From Succinimonas sp045124755 (GTDB lineage Bacteria; Pseudomonadota; Gammaproteobacteria; Enterobacterales; Succinivibrionaceae): a stretch of DNA of 64,000 bases. Each line of letters begins with the position of its first letter. The stretch's first letter is position 1. The notes below the pieces were generated by a model. That model was given only the letters and a program-made list of their open reading frames with translations, was not told the DNA's origin and did not search any database. Where the stretch lies: assembly GCF_045124755.1 (NCBI RefSeq), contig NZ_JBGVMK010000052.1; one strand, written 5' to 3'. This document shows positions 8,091 through 17,500 of the stretch, in pieces. The position numbers and the translations under genes were made by a program.

Positions 8091-8500
8091 GCCGGGTGCG
8101 GTCTAAGGACACAGGCCCGGAAGTTTATCTCAGAAAGAAGCTCTTTGCCAAGGGCTACCGCTACCGGAAATATACCTCAGACCTGCCTGGGCACCCCGAT
8201 CTCTGGTTAGGAAAATATCACGCGGTCATTTTTATTCACGGCTGTTTCTGGCATCGCCATCAGGGCTGCCGCATGGCTACCACTCCATCAAGTAATACTG
8301 AATACTGGGACGCCAAATTCATTCGCAACATGAGACGGGATCAAGAGGTTAAAAATAAGCTCTCCATGAAGCACATCCGCCAGCTGGTGATCTGGGAGTG
8401 CACCGTCAGAAAAATGATGAAATCTCCGGAACAAGAGTATCTCAATCTTGAGAAGATTGATGATTTTCTGAAGTCTAAGACACTCTTTGCAGAAATATGA
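8048..8500 (+). CDS. vsr: Very short patch repair endonuclease
   Basis: This 150-residue Vsr nicks DNA 5-prime of the T in T:G mismatches that arise when 5-methylcytosine deaminates in Dcm sites. The start is a TTG preceded by GAGGAAG; it gives an N-terminus (MADIKSKEARSYNM) that lines up with E. coli Vsr, whereas later ATGs would cut into the conserved region. Key features are intact: SKDTGPE, LPGHPDLW with the catalytic Asp, the FIHGCFWHRH zinc/His cluster and VIWEC. Length is close to the E. coli protein (156). It is the only intact gene of the decayed Dcm-type locus. It may still serve the genome if another C5 methyltransferase supplies the same sites. Confidence 0.93.
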   Translation: MADIKSKEARSYNMSRVRSKDTGPEVYLRKKLFAKGYRYRKYTSDLPGHPDLWLGKYHAVIFIHGCFWHRHQGCRMATTPSSNTEYWDAKFIRNMRRDQEVKNKLSMKHIRQLVIWECTVRKMMKSPEQEYLNLEKIDDFLKSKTLFAEI

Positions 8501-9144
8501 CAAAATCCTAGTATCTGTGTCGAAGTAAGTTGGTCGGAAAGGTGTGTAAGATCGAGAGGATGTGCTTAACTATGAAGTTAAACGCCATAATTATTTTTAA
8601 AAATCTCTGCCAATAATATTGGTGTAATTAAAAAATAATTATTATCTTGTAAGGACTCAGATTATGTAAGATATGTGTATAATGTAATTAAATAAGAATG
8701 GAGTTAAATCAAACTAAACTGATGTTGAGTGTGAATACCAATTAAGCGATGAAACATGCAGAAACATTGTACAGAATATTGGCAGTTTTAGTTTTTAATA
8801 AGATGAAAAATATTAAATGGTAGTTATGGTTTGAAATAAGCGTTTAATCATAGAATTATGGAATTAATATGTATTAATGCAATATCAATAAATGATGTAT
8901 TTGCAAATGTTAAATGCTATGAGCCATTAAATAATCCAAGCATGTCTACAACACAGAATATTTATAAAATAACAAAAAAACTGAAATTAAAAAATGTAAG
9001 ATAATATCTTCATGGCGAAAGTTGTATATATATCGTGATTTGTTTGAATAAATAGATTTTACATGTCGTTTAATGATGATCGTTGTTTTCAAATGTGTGT
9101 GGATAACTTAAAGTAATACTTATCGTTCTAATCAAGGTGGGGAT
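8501..9144. other. AT-rich intergenic region at the left edge of the island
   Basis: About 640 nt with a sharp drop in GC compared with vsr. No coding frame of note, no tRNA and no obvious direct repeat or attachment site were seen. It presumably contains the promoter of the four-gene operon that starts at 9145. Confidence 0.5.
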
Positions 9145-10761
9145 GTGAAATACGCGATTGATCGCTATATATTAGGTACTGAAAAAGAGGTTGATGCGGA
9201 CGAGTTTAATGGAATCAATGTTCCCAACCGTAAAGAACGTTTTTTTTGTCCAGAATGCGGTGAAAAAGTATTTTATAGAAACAAGGGGGGAAAACAACCA
9301 AGTCAATTCTATCATCAAAAAGAAACTGAAAGAACTCCAGAGTGTGATAAGCGGGTAGATGGAAGATCAGAGTTAAGTCTGAGTCAAAGGGTTGGACTGC
9401 CGGTATACATCACACGAACTATTACAAAATATAATTTGTGGATAGGATTTCCAGCTTTAACTGGAGAAATATTGGATGTTCTGTCGAGTCAGAATTGCAA
9501 AATACGCATAACTGATGGGGTGCATTACCATGAAGTTAATGTCGATCATACGCATTTCATTGAAAACGAAACAACCTTAATTCCACTTAACTTTATTCCC
9601 AAGAATAAAGAAAACTACACGATTAAAATTGTCGGAGATAATAAGCAATATGTAGATCTGCTCAAACAAAAAATATCAGATTATGCAGATGGTTTTGATG
9701 AATTTGGCGGGTTGTTTTCATACAATGAAAATGGAGGAAAAAAGATTCGTCGAGGAGATAGTATCTCTGCATACAGATATTACTATGCTATCGTAAAATC
9801 AAAATACAGTATAGCAAACTTAAAAGAAATAGAATTAGATAAACAAGGAAATCTTAAAATTGGTAATGAATCATATACAATATGGAAAATTATAATTAAA
9901 GTTTCTGTTGAAGATAAAGCGGTATTTAATTATCTATGTAGTTTTTTTAAAAATAATTTTGGCGTGTGGTTTTTGGAACGGGTTTCAGAATTAATACCCA
10001 TATGGCCTCCGGTAATTAAAAGAGATTGTTATATTCCGGTAGATAGTAGAACGGGGCTGTTGTGTGCTGTATCGAGCGGGAATAAAAATCCATGTACCTA
10101 TATATATTCTGAGAAGGGTGTTCAAAAGAAAGAAATTGATTACAAGATAAATGATGTAAATATAGTAAAAATAAATATATGCAACAAACCGGTTTGTCTA
10201 TCAGTAGATAGAAAGTATACAGGTAGAGAAATATCAATAACTTCAAAAGATCTGCCAGTTAGTACACATAGATACAAAATACATATTGAAGATAAAAATG
10301 GTAAAATTTTCTCTATTAAAGAATTAGAAAAGAAAATATTTACTCAGGAATTATTATTTGTGACAAATGCAAAATGTGAGCTATCGTTAGAAACTAAATC
10401 TAAGAAATGTCGCTTAATTGCCATAAGAGAAGAGTATACCAAAATTCCTCCAGTAATTGATTGTAATGAGATTTTTCTTTTGATAGAGAAAGCTGTGATC
10501 ATGCAATTTAAAGTAAATGACATTAAGGTTTTGAATACAGATCAGGAATTTTTTAAAAATTTAGTTAACTCTGTAAATATGGGGGTATTGGTACCTATTC
10601 CAAGATGGTGCATATCCATGGTTCATAGATTTAAGATAAATAATCAGAATGAATTATATGAATTAATAACATCATCATTCGTCAATGGTAAAATATATTC
10701 GGAAATGCTGAAGAAATTATGGCAGTTATACATCTGTAAAAATTTAATTAATAAACGTTAA
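9145..10761 (+). CDS. Unknown protein with N-terminal CoiA-like zinc finger; first gene of DruE-like operon
   Basis: A 538-residue protein, not recognised as a whole. The first 70 residues hold a probable zinc site, CPEC (residues 35 and 38) followed by His57 and Cys67, set in a context (CGEKVFYRNKG, then SQFYHQ) like the small nuclease-associated finger of CoiA-type proteins. The remainder is beta-rich with no motif I can name. The start is GTG at 9145, chosen because AAGGTGGGG lies directly upstream and no in-frame ATG is near. Codon use is strongly AT-biased like the next three genes. Only 15 nt separate it from the next gene, so it is very probably cotranscribed with the helicase and may recognise nucleic acid for it. 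Confidence 0.8.
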   Translation: MKYAIDRYILGTEKEVDADEFNGINVPNRKERFFCPECGEKVFYRNKGGKQPSQFYHQKETERTPECDKRVDGRSELSLSQRVGLPVYITRTITKYNLWIGFPALTGEILDVLSSQNCKIRITDGVHYHEVNVDHTHFIENETTLIPLNFIPKNKENYTIKIVGDNKQYVDLLKQKISDYADGFDEFGGLFSYNENGGKKIRRGDSISAYRYYYAIVKSKYSIANLKEIELDKQGNLKIGNESYTIWKIIIKVSVEDKAVFNYLCSFFKNNFGVWFLERVSELIPIWPPVIKRDCYIPVDSRTGLLCAVSSGNKNPCTYIYSEKGVQKKEIDYKINDVNIVKINICNKPVCLSVDRKYTGREISITSKDLPVSTHRYKIHIEDKNGKIFSIKELEKKIFTQELLFVTNAKCELSLETKSKKCRLIAIREEYTKIPPVIDCNEIFLLIEKAVIMQFKVNDIKVLNTDQEFFKNLVNSVNMGVLVPIPRWCISMVHRFKINNQNELYELITSSFVNGKIYSEMLKKLWQLYICKNLINKR

Positions 10762-10776
10762 AACAAGAGGGGTAGA

Positions 10777-13509
10777 ATGGGTAGTGTTGATAATAAACAT
10801 GGAAAAGTTAATGAACTATCTCCTAATGAAATCAAATATATTTGTCATAAGATTAAACTTGAAACATTTAAAACAATTTTTAAACAATATTCACAAAATA
10901 AGAGCGTTTCAGATTTGTATAGAGGATATAGGGTTGATAAACTTACAAATGCTCAACTTTTTTCTATAATACTTGAAAATAAGAACAACAATTTTGTCAA
11001 TAATATATTAGAAGGTTGCATAAATGATTGGTTAAAGGAAATTAACGAAAATATTAGTAATTTACAAAAGGACGGTTTCTCATCAGAAGAGGCTATATTC
11101 AAAGCTGTTAATGAATCAGTTTTTCATGATAATTGTGAATTGTATTTTAAATTATCAGAATCATTGAAAGATGATGAATATCTAAATCTATTTAAGTCTG
11201 CCATATCATATATTGATAAATGCAAAATTACTGATAATTCAACAAATAGTAAATACGATAGTTTAAATCATTTTCATAACAAACACACTAAGTTAGATTT
11301 AAAAGATCAATATGATGAAAACAAAAATCAGAACTCGGAAGATTTTAAGAGATTAAAAAAAGTAGAAAGTGAACAAATTGAAGAAATCAAAAGTTTAAAA
11401 AAAGAACTTGCTGAGTGTCGATCGCAATTAGAAAAATTTGATTGTAGGCACAGAGAAGTTAATGCTAACGAGTTGCAGTCTCTGCACACTTCAATTTGTA
11501 AAATTGAACGAAATAATCGTGATGTGAAGATTAAAAGACTTGCAGATGTAGAAGATAATGAAATAAAAATATTCTCTTATGATCCTCAAAAACCACCTTA
11601 CTATGATAATAGGAACAGAATATTCATAGACGGCAAAATTAAAAATAATTGTGATATCGATGTATGGAATTGGTATTCTATACCTAATGAAAAAGATCCA
11701 TCAAAGGATATTGTTCGAGGTGAGTATAACAACAATATAATAATTACAGAAATTGTAGAACTGCATGATTGTAAAACTATTGATGAATTAGCTACATTAT
11801 TAATGAATGGGCTTAAATTAAAACTAATAAGTAAAAAAGTTTTATTTGTATTTATGAATGAAGAGGGGAAGAAAAAGGGATTATTATGCTCGCCTGGTAC
11901 TCTTGAATATTCTGGTCTTGTGATTAAAATATCAAAATCAGTTGTAATGCTGCCCCAATTTGAATTAAAAAATTCTGATATAGTAAATATTGAAGGAATT
12001 AAAGTCTATAGAAAAATTCATTTTGAAAATTCAAAAAATAATTATCAAGTAATAAAACCATACGATTTAATTAAAGAAAAAGTACTTGCTAGAACTTTAT
12101 ACCTCAAAGAAGGGAAAGTATCTAAAACAGAAATTCAGAAATATAAACATTTTTTAAAATTATTACCAACAAAAACAATTGTGGAAGAAATTTCAAAAAT
12201 ATATGAATTCTCAGAAGAACAGGCAAATCATTATGTAGCTGGTTTCATCGAGAGTATTGAAAAATATTTTAATTGTTCTGATTTGGATACAAAGATTATT
12301 TCGGCAGCGTTAGAAAGGAACGAAACACTTCTTGAACTCTGTAAGAAACTTATATTTGATGAATTGAAATCAAAAAATGATAAAAATATAACCGAGTTAA
12401 ATAATTGTTTAAAGGTGATCGAACAAAATAAAATTCAGGCCGAAAATGAATTAAACAAACTTAATGAAGAAAAAAACAATCTTGCTTCAGAAGTTGAAAG
12501 AATTCGGAAAAGTTTAAATGATGTCAAAAGATTAGCTCCAGATGTAGATATAGAAGTATCTAAATATATTGATGGCAACAATAAAAATTTAGCTGGCATT
12601 GATACTCAAATATCATATAATGATTGCACAAAAAATGCAGCTTCCGATCAATGTGAAAAATCTGTTTATGTTTTTGATTGTAAAATCAAAAGTGAATTTG
12701 AGGAAACTACAATTGAAGATCTCGAAGATTTTGAAGACAAATTGAATAATAATTTTAAAATTATAGGTTATGAAGAAAACATTGCGTACAACATGGCATT
12801 CGCAGTCTCTTTTTGTATTTGTAATAATATTCCCATAGTTTTGCGTGAAAATTCCATGGAGATATCCCGTTGTGTTGCAGCTTTAATTAACAGTGGTCAT
12901 TTATATGAAATATTTGTTCCTATTGATGGTGTTTCAATGAAACAGTTTATAACTGGTGTTAAAAATATTGCTCAATCAGAACAGTTCAATGTTTTTCTTG
13001 TACATGGTGTTTTTGATGGTTGTAATTTAAATTTCTTTAATGCATTAGTTAACATACTAAAAAATTTTGATTATAATATTTTAATTTTTATCTCAATTGA
13101 AGGGCTTTCTTTGAAAATGATTCCTTCTAATGTATGGAATAAAGCATTTTATGTAGATGGCGACGCAGGCTTGATAAATATTACTACGGAAAAGATTTAT
13201 TCGTATAATTTTTCTCTTGCTTCTATATTAAACGAAATCAATGAGATGGCAATAGACAGTAAGGAGTTTAAAAGAAGAAGAGATAGTCTGGAACCTTTTT
13301 CAAGTATTATTGGATGTTTGCATATGAATTTATATGCGAAGTATCTAGTTATGTTTAATCGAGAACTTAATAGAAGTGATGTAATTTTAAATCAATTGAT
13401 TGCTAATGCATGTTCATCTGATAATGAAGAAATATTGGAATCATTGTTCATAAAGAACAGTTTGACTAGGGGAAATTATTTATTATCAAGGATGCCAAAG
13501 GAATTTTAA
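10777..13509 (+). CDS. Unknown coiled-coil protein with degenerate AAA-like C-terminal domain
   Basis: A 910-residue protein not assigned to a family. Two charged coiled-coil segments are visible, about residues 190-222 (KKVESEQIEEIKSLKKELAE) and 540-585 (rich in E, N, K and L heptads). The last 280 residues have the strand-helix rhythm of a P-loop NTPase: a hydrophobic strand (IPIVL), a later strand followed by acidic residues (NVFLVHGVFDG) and LIFISIEG. There is no GxxxxGK[ST], so any ATPase fold is degenerate. AAGAGGGG precedes the ATG. The stop is followed at once by the ATG of the next gene, implying translational coupling. A scaffold or sensor for the downstream helicase is my inference. 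Confidence 0.8.
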   Translation: MGSVDNKHGKVNELSPNEIKYICHKIKLETFKTIFKQYSQNKSVSDLYRGYRVDKLTNAQLFSIILENKNNNFVNNILEGCINDWLKEINENISNLQKDGFSSEEAIFKAVNESVFHDNCELYFKLSESLKDDEYLNLFKSAISYIDKCKITDNSTNSKYDSLNHFHNKHTKLDLKDQYDENKNQNSEDFKRLKKVESEQIEEIKSLKKELAECRSQLEKFDCRHREVNANELQSLHTSICKIERNNRDVKIKRLADVEDNEIKIFSYDPQKPPYYDNRNRIFIDGKIKNNCDIDVWNWYSIPNEKDPSKDIVRGEYNNNIIITEIVELHDCKTIDELATLLMNGLKLKLISKKVLFVFMNEEGKKKGLLCSPGTLEYSGLVIKISKSVVMLPQFELKNSDIVNIEGIKVYRKIHFENSKNNYQVIKPYDLIKEKVLARTLYLKEGKVSKTEIQKYKHFLKLLPTKTIVEEISKIYEFSEEQANHYVAGFIESIEKYFNCSDLDTKIISAALERNETLLELCKKLIFDELKSKNDKNITELNNCLKVIEQNKIQAENELNKLNEEKNNLASEVERIRKSLNDVKRLAPDVDIEVSKYIDGNNKNLAGIDTQISYNDCTKNAASDQCEKSVYVFDCKIKSEFEETTIEDLEDFEDKLNNNFKIIGYEENIAYNMAFAVSFCICNNIPIVLRENSMEISRCVAALINSGHLYEIFVPIDGVSMKQFITGVKNIAQSEQFNVFLVHGVFDGCNLNFFNALVNILKNFDYNILIFISIEGLSLKMIPSNVWNKAFYVDGDAGLINITTEKIYSYNFSLASILNEINEMAIDSKEFKRRRDSLEPFSSIIGCLHMNLYAKYLVMFNRELNRSDVILNQLIANACSSDNEEILESLFIKNSLTRGNYLLSRMPKEF

Positions 13510-14541
13510 ATGCATGATATTATTGAAACTATGGCGTTAGATCTTGGTGTATATCACTTTGCAAATGAAGCATTAGATGATTATCAGAGTCGTGTAATTT
13601 ATTCCGGACTTGCAAGTTGGATAAAAGCAATTACGATGGATCAGTCTGTTTCTTTTTTTAGCAGTGATGCTGGGGTGAGTCGGAGATATGTTCATGAGAG
13701 ATGTAAAGAAATTTTATTAACATTATTAAAAATGTATCCCGAATCAAAAAGTTGGTTTATCGGAGATGGTCGTAACTATGTAGAGGAAACTGTTGGTTTA
13801 ATTCGTAACAGATTATTGAAGCATGGAGATTTATTAAATAAAGGGTTTAGTACAAATATAGTGCTCTCTTATGTTAATACAAAACAAATTACGTCAGAAT
13901 TTGAAACTGTGTATGGTATAATATTAAGTAATGATATTGAGTACGACGGAGTTGCTGCTATACGAAAAATTAATAATCCATTTTCTAATTCTTATGAAGA
14001 AGTAAATTTTGTTGATCCGTTAACATGGCTAAGCGATTATCTATGTAATCTAACATGGTTTTCAAGTGTTGTTAGTAAATCAAGTAAAATTGAATATTTT
14101 GATCCTTTTGTTAAACTAAAGAATAATAATTCAGTATGGAAAACTAGTTTACCAAATGTAGTGGAAGATATATGTTTGGCTAAGGTACCCCTAGGTAACC
14201 ATAATTTTGAATTCTACTTGTATAAGCCGAAAATAGATCTTTGGCATAAGATAGATCCTTTTTTTGTAACTCAGGGCTATCATATTCGTATTAAAAATGC
14301 ATTAAGAGTGGCGGTAAATAACATAATTGAAGTCAAAGTCGAAAAATATGCTAGTCATGTTAAATTGCAGCTTAATGAATTACTTCCAGAAGAAATAAAT
14401 GTATTGTTGGAGAGTTATGCTTGGCCTTGCCGTTACATTAAAGATAGATATCGTTGGGTAATGACTCCATTTATTTGGAGATATTTAACTAACTATATTG
14501 AAAATGTAGGCGTAAGAATCACGGAGATTACACATGGATAA
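13510..14541 (+). CDS. Unknown protein, third gene of DruE-like operon
   Basis: A 343-residue protein, not recognised. No signal peptide, membrane segment, zinc site or catalytic motif stands out. The C-terminal third is basic and aromatic (WPCRYIKDRYRWVMTPFIWR), which could bind nucleic acid or pack against a partner. The ATG begins directly after the stop of the 910-residue protein, and the gene's last codons overlap the start of the helicase gene by 8 nt. Its expression is therefore tied to both neighbours, and the products probably form one complex. AT-rich codon use matches the rest of the operon. Confidence 0.8.
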   Translation: MHDIIETMALDLGVYHFANEALDDYQSRVIYSGLASWIKAITMDQSVSFFSSDAGVSRRYVHERCKEILLTLLKMYPESKSWFIGDGRNYVEETVGLIRNRLLKHGDLLNKGFSTNIVLSYVNTKQITSEFETVYGIILSNDIEYDGVAAIRKINNPFSNSYEEVNFVDPLTWLSDYLCNLTWFSSVVSKSSKIEYFDPFVKLKNNNSVWKTSLPNVVEDICLAKVPLGNHNFEFYLYKPKIDLWHKIDPFFVTQGYHIRIKNALRVAVNNIIEVKVEKYASHVKLQLNELLPEEINVLLESYAWPCRYIKDRYRWVMTPFIWRYLTNYIENVGVRITEITHG

Positions 14542-17500
14542 ATATGGTGTACAGAGCACTCATGAATCAATTAAAAATAAATTAATTGATTATATTACCA
14601 CAGTTTATCTTGGTAAAAATGATGCACTTAGATCAGCATGTCTAAGTGAATTGAAAGAATCGGGCGTACTTTTTCAAGAGCCGTACATCGAAGCAAATCG
14701 TGCCTATCTTTCAGTGAAAGACGGAATAGAATATTCTAATTGTCCTATAGAAGTTAAAATAATACTCCGCAAAATGATTCAACGTAATTTAGGGGTATTT
14801 CAAAATCCATATAGCCACCAAATAGAATCATTGGAGAACTATTATTTGGGAAAAGATTTATTTGTCTCAACTGGCACGGGATCTGGTAAAACAGAATGTT
14901 TCATGTGGCCAATTGCTACAAAAATGATTATGGAGCAAATGCATTCCCCTGAAACTTGGAAACAACGAGGGATACGTACAATAATGCTGTATCCGATGAA
15001 TGCTCTAGTATCCGATCAAATGGGGCGTCTCAGAAAAATGATTGGAAACGGAGATAATCGTTATCATGATATTATTAATGAATTAGCACCTAATTCTCGA
15101 GTTCCTCAGTTTGGAATGTATACGGGAAGAACTCCTTATCCTGGAGAATTTAATCACGAACAAAATACTAAGTATGCTGATACTTTAAAAAGGGATATTT
15201 TGGATCAAACTGATGAGGTAAAATTCAAGCTTCGTGATTTAGGAAAATATCCTTCCAAATACGATCTTGATAGATTTTTTGCTCTTCTCCAATCTGACAA
15301 TAAAGAAATTACGGATTATCGCGATGCAGAATTGATAACAAGACATGAAATGCAATTGTTCTGTCCTGACATTCTTATTACGAACTATTCCATGCTAGAG
15401 TACATGCTTATGAGACCCATTGAGAGATCTATATGGACGTGTACGAAGGACTGGCTTAACAGCTCAGAAGAAAACAAGCTTTTGTTTGTGATAGATGAAG
15501 CTCATATGTACAGAGGTTCAAATGGGGGAGAAGTTGCTTTACTTATCCGTAGAGTCCTGCACAAATTAGGGATCGGACGTGATAGGGTTCAGTTTATATT
15601 GACAAGTGCAAGTGTACCATCTGACTCGGAAACACAGATATTTAAATTTGCTTGCGAGTTAACTGCTCAAAAGTTAATTAATAATTCATTTGTTATTATT
15701 CGTGGAAAAGATGAATCTCTTGATTTTTCTGGAAATGAAATAGATCCCACTATTCTAATTGACTACGATATTGATAGTTTGCAAAACAATTGGGATGAAA
15801 AAATCAAAGCGATAAAGAAGTTTGCCGAACTTCTTCAATTTGATCAAGACTGTGATTTTGATAATGAAAAATCCGTAGAAGTATGGCTATACAAAAACCT
15901 TATTAAATTAAATCCTATGCGAAGAATAATGACACAAACTCGAGGGTGTGCAACGAGTTTTGAAAATTTGGCTGAAACAACATTCCCGGGAGTAGAACGG
16001 CAGATTTCACAAAAGGCCACTAGTGTTTTATTAGCTATAGCACCGCTGGCAAAAAACAAAGATAATCAAGTATTATACCCTGCTAGATTGCATATGTTGT
16101 TTCGTGGTTTGCAAGGTATTTTTGTTTGCTCTAATCCTTTATGTACATGTCGAAATCATGATGGTACTATGGGATTTGGGAAAGTTTATCTTAAGAAGAC
16201 TGGAAATCGATGCAGCTGCGGTGGCATGATTTATGAGCTTATAAATGAACGTTCTTGTGGGGCTCTATTCCTGAAAGGTTTTATCGATTCAACAGATGAT
16301 AACAAATTAGTTTGGAATGAATCTGGGCTACTGAGTAATGAGTCATTGAAAGAAGTCCATTTCTATATTATTCCTAAAGACAATAGTTTTAAAAAAAAGA
16401 AAACTGTTAATATCGCATGGCTTAATGCATTCTCTGGTAGATTAGATTTATGCAATGACCATAATCATGATCCAGAATTTATTCAAGTTGCTTACAGCGA
16501 TAACGAAGACAGCGTTCATCCTAATACATTAACATTTAAAACCTGCCCTAAGTGTGAAAAGAACTATTTTAGAACTACTGATTTTGTTACAAAAGGAAAT
16601 GAACCATTCTTTAATCTTGTATCAGAACAGTTTTATATTCAGCCGCCAGTTCTAAAATATTCTGATTTGATTAATCAAGGGCGTAAAGTTTTACTTTTTT
16701 CTGATAGTAGACAGAGAGCTGCTGTACTTGCTCGTGATTTGACAAAAGCCGCTGATGAAGATGTCATGAAAAAAGCTTTGACTGTTGCTGCCAAGGAACT
16801 TCAGGAATGGGCAGAAAAGAATGATAAAATACCAAAATTAAGTCTTTTGTATGTTTTCTTTTTAAAAGTAGCTTATCAACACCAACTTAGATTTTTTTAT
16901 GGAAATAATGAAGGTGAGCTAGTTAAAGCTCTTAACAAATTTGAGGAGTTATATAATAAGAAAAAAAATAATCCGAAATTCAATTTGTGGGGTGAAAAAT
17001 TCTTTTCTTCCCAACCAGAACAATATAATGAACACCTGTTACGTCAATTATGCAGTAATTTCCGGTCTTTAACAGATGCGGCTTTATGTTGGGTTGAACC
17101 TTGTCCATGCTGTGATGATGATGATCTTTATGAGGATATTGAAGAACATTTTAAAGATAAAAATGTTACTATGTCAAAAGAAGAATTTAAGATTCTTTTT
17201 GCAGCTTGGGCTATGGAGATTATGACGTCAGAATTTGCTGTTGGTATAAATATTCCTGATAGTATTCGACGTAATATTACTGCATATGGTCAAAGACTTG
17301 GTCTGGAAAACAAAGATAAGTTGCCTCTGAGAATTAATGGTTTTTTAGTAGATCACGGCTATTCTGATTCGGATATTAAAGTAATAACTGATGAGTTGTC
17401 AGTTTTTCTCGATAATGGTAACGCATCCTCAAATTATTATTTGAATACTGACAAAATAACACTTCGTTTTGGTGTTGAACATGATTGGTACAAATGTCCC

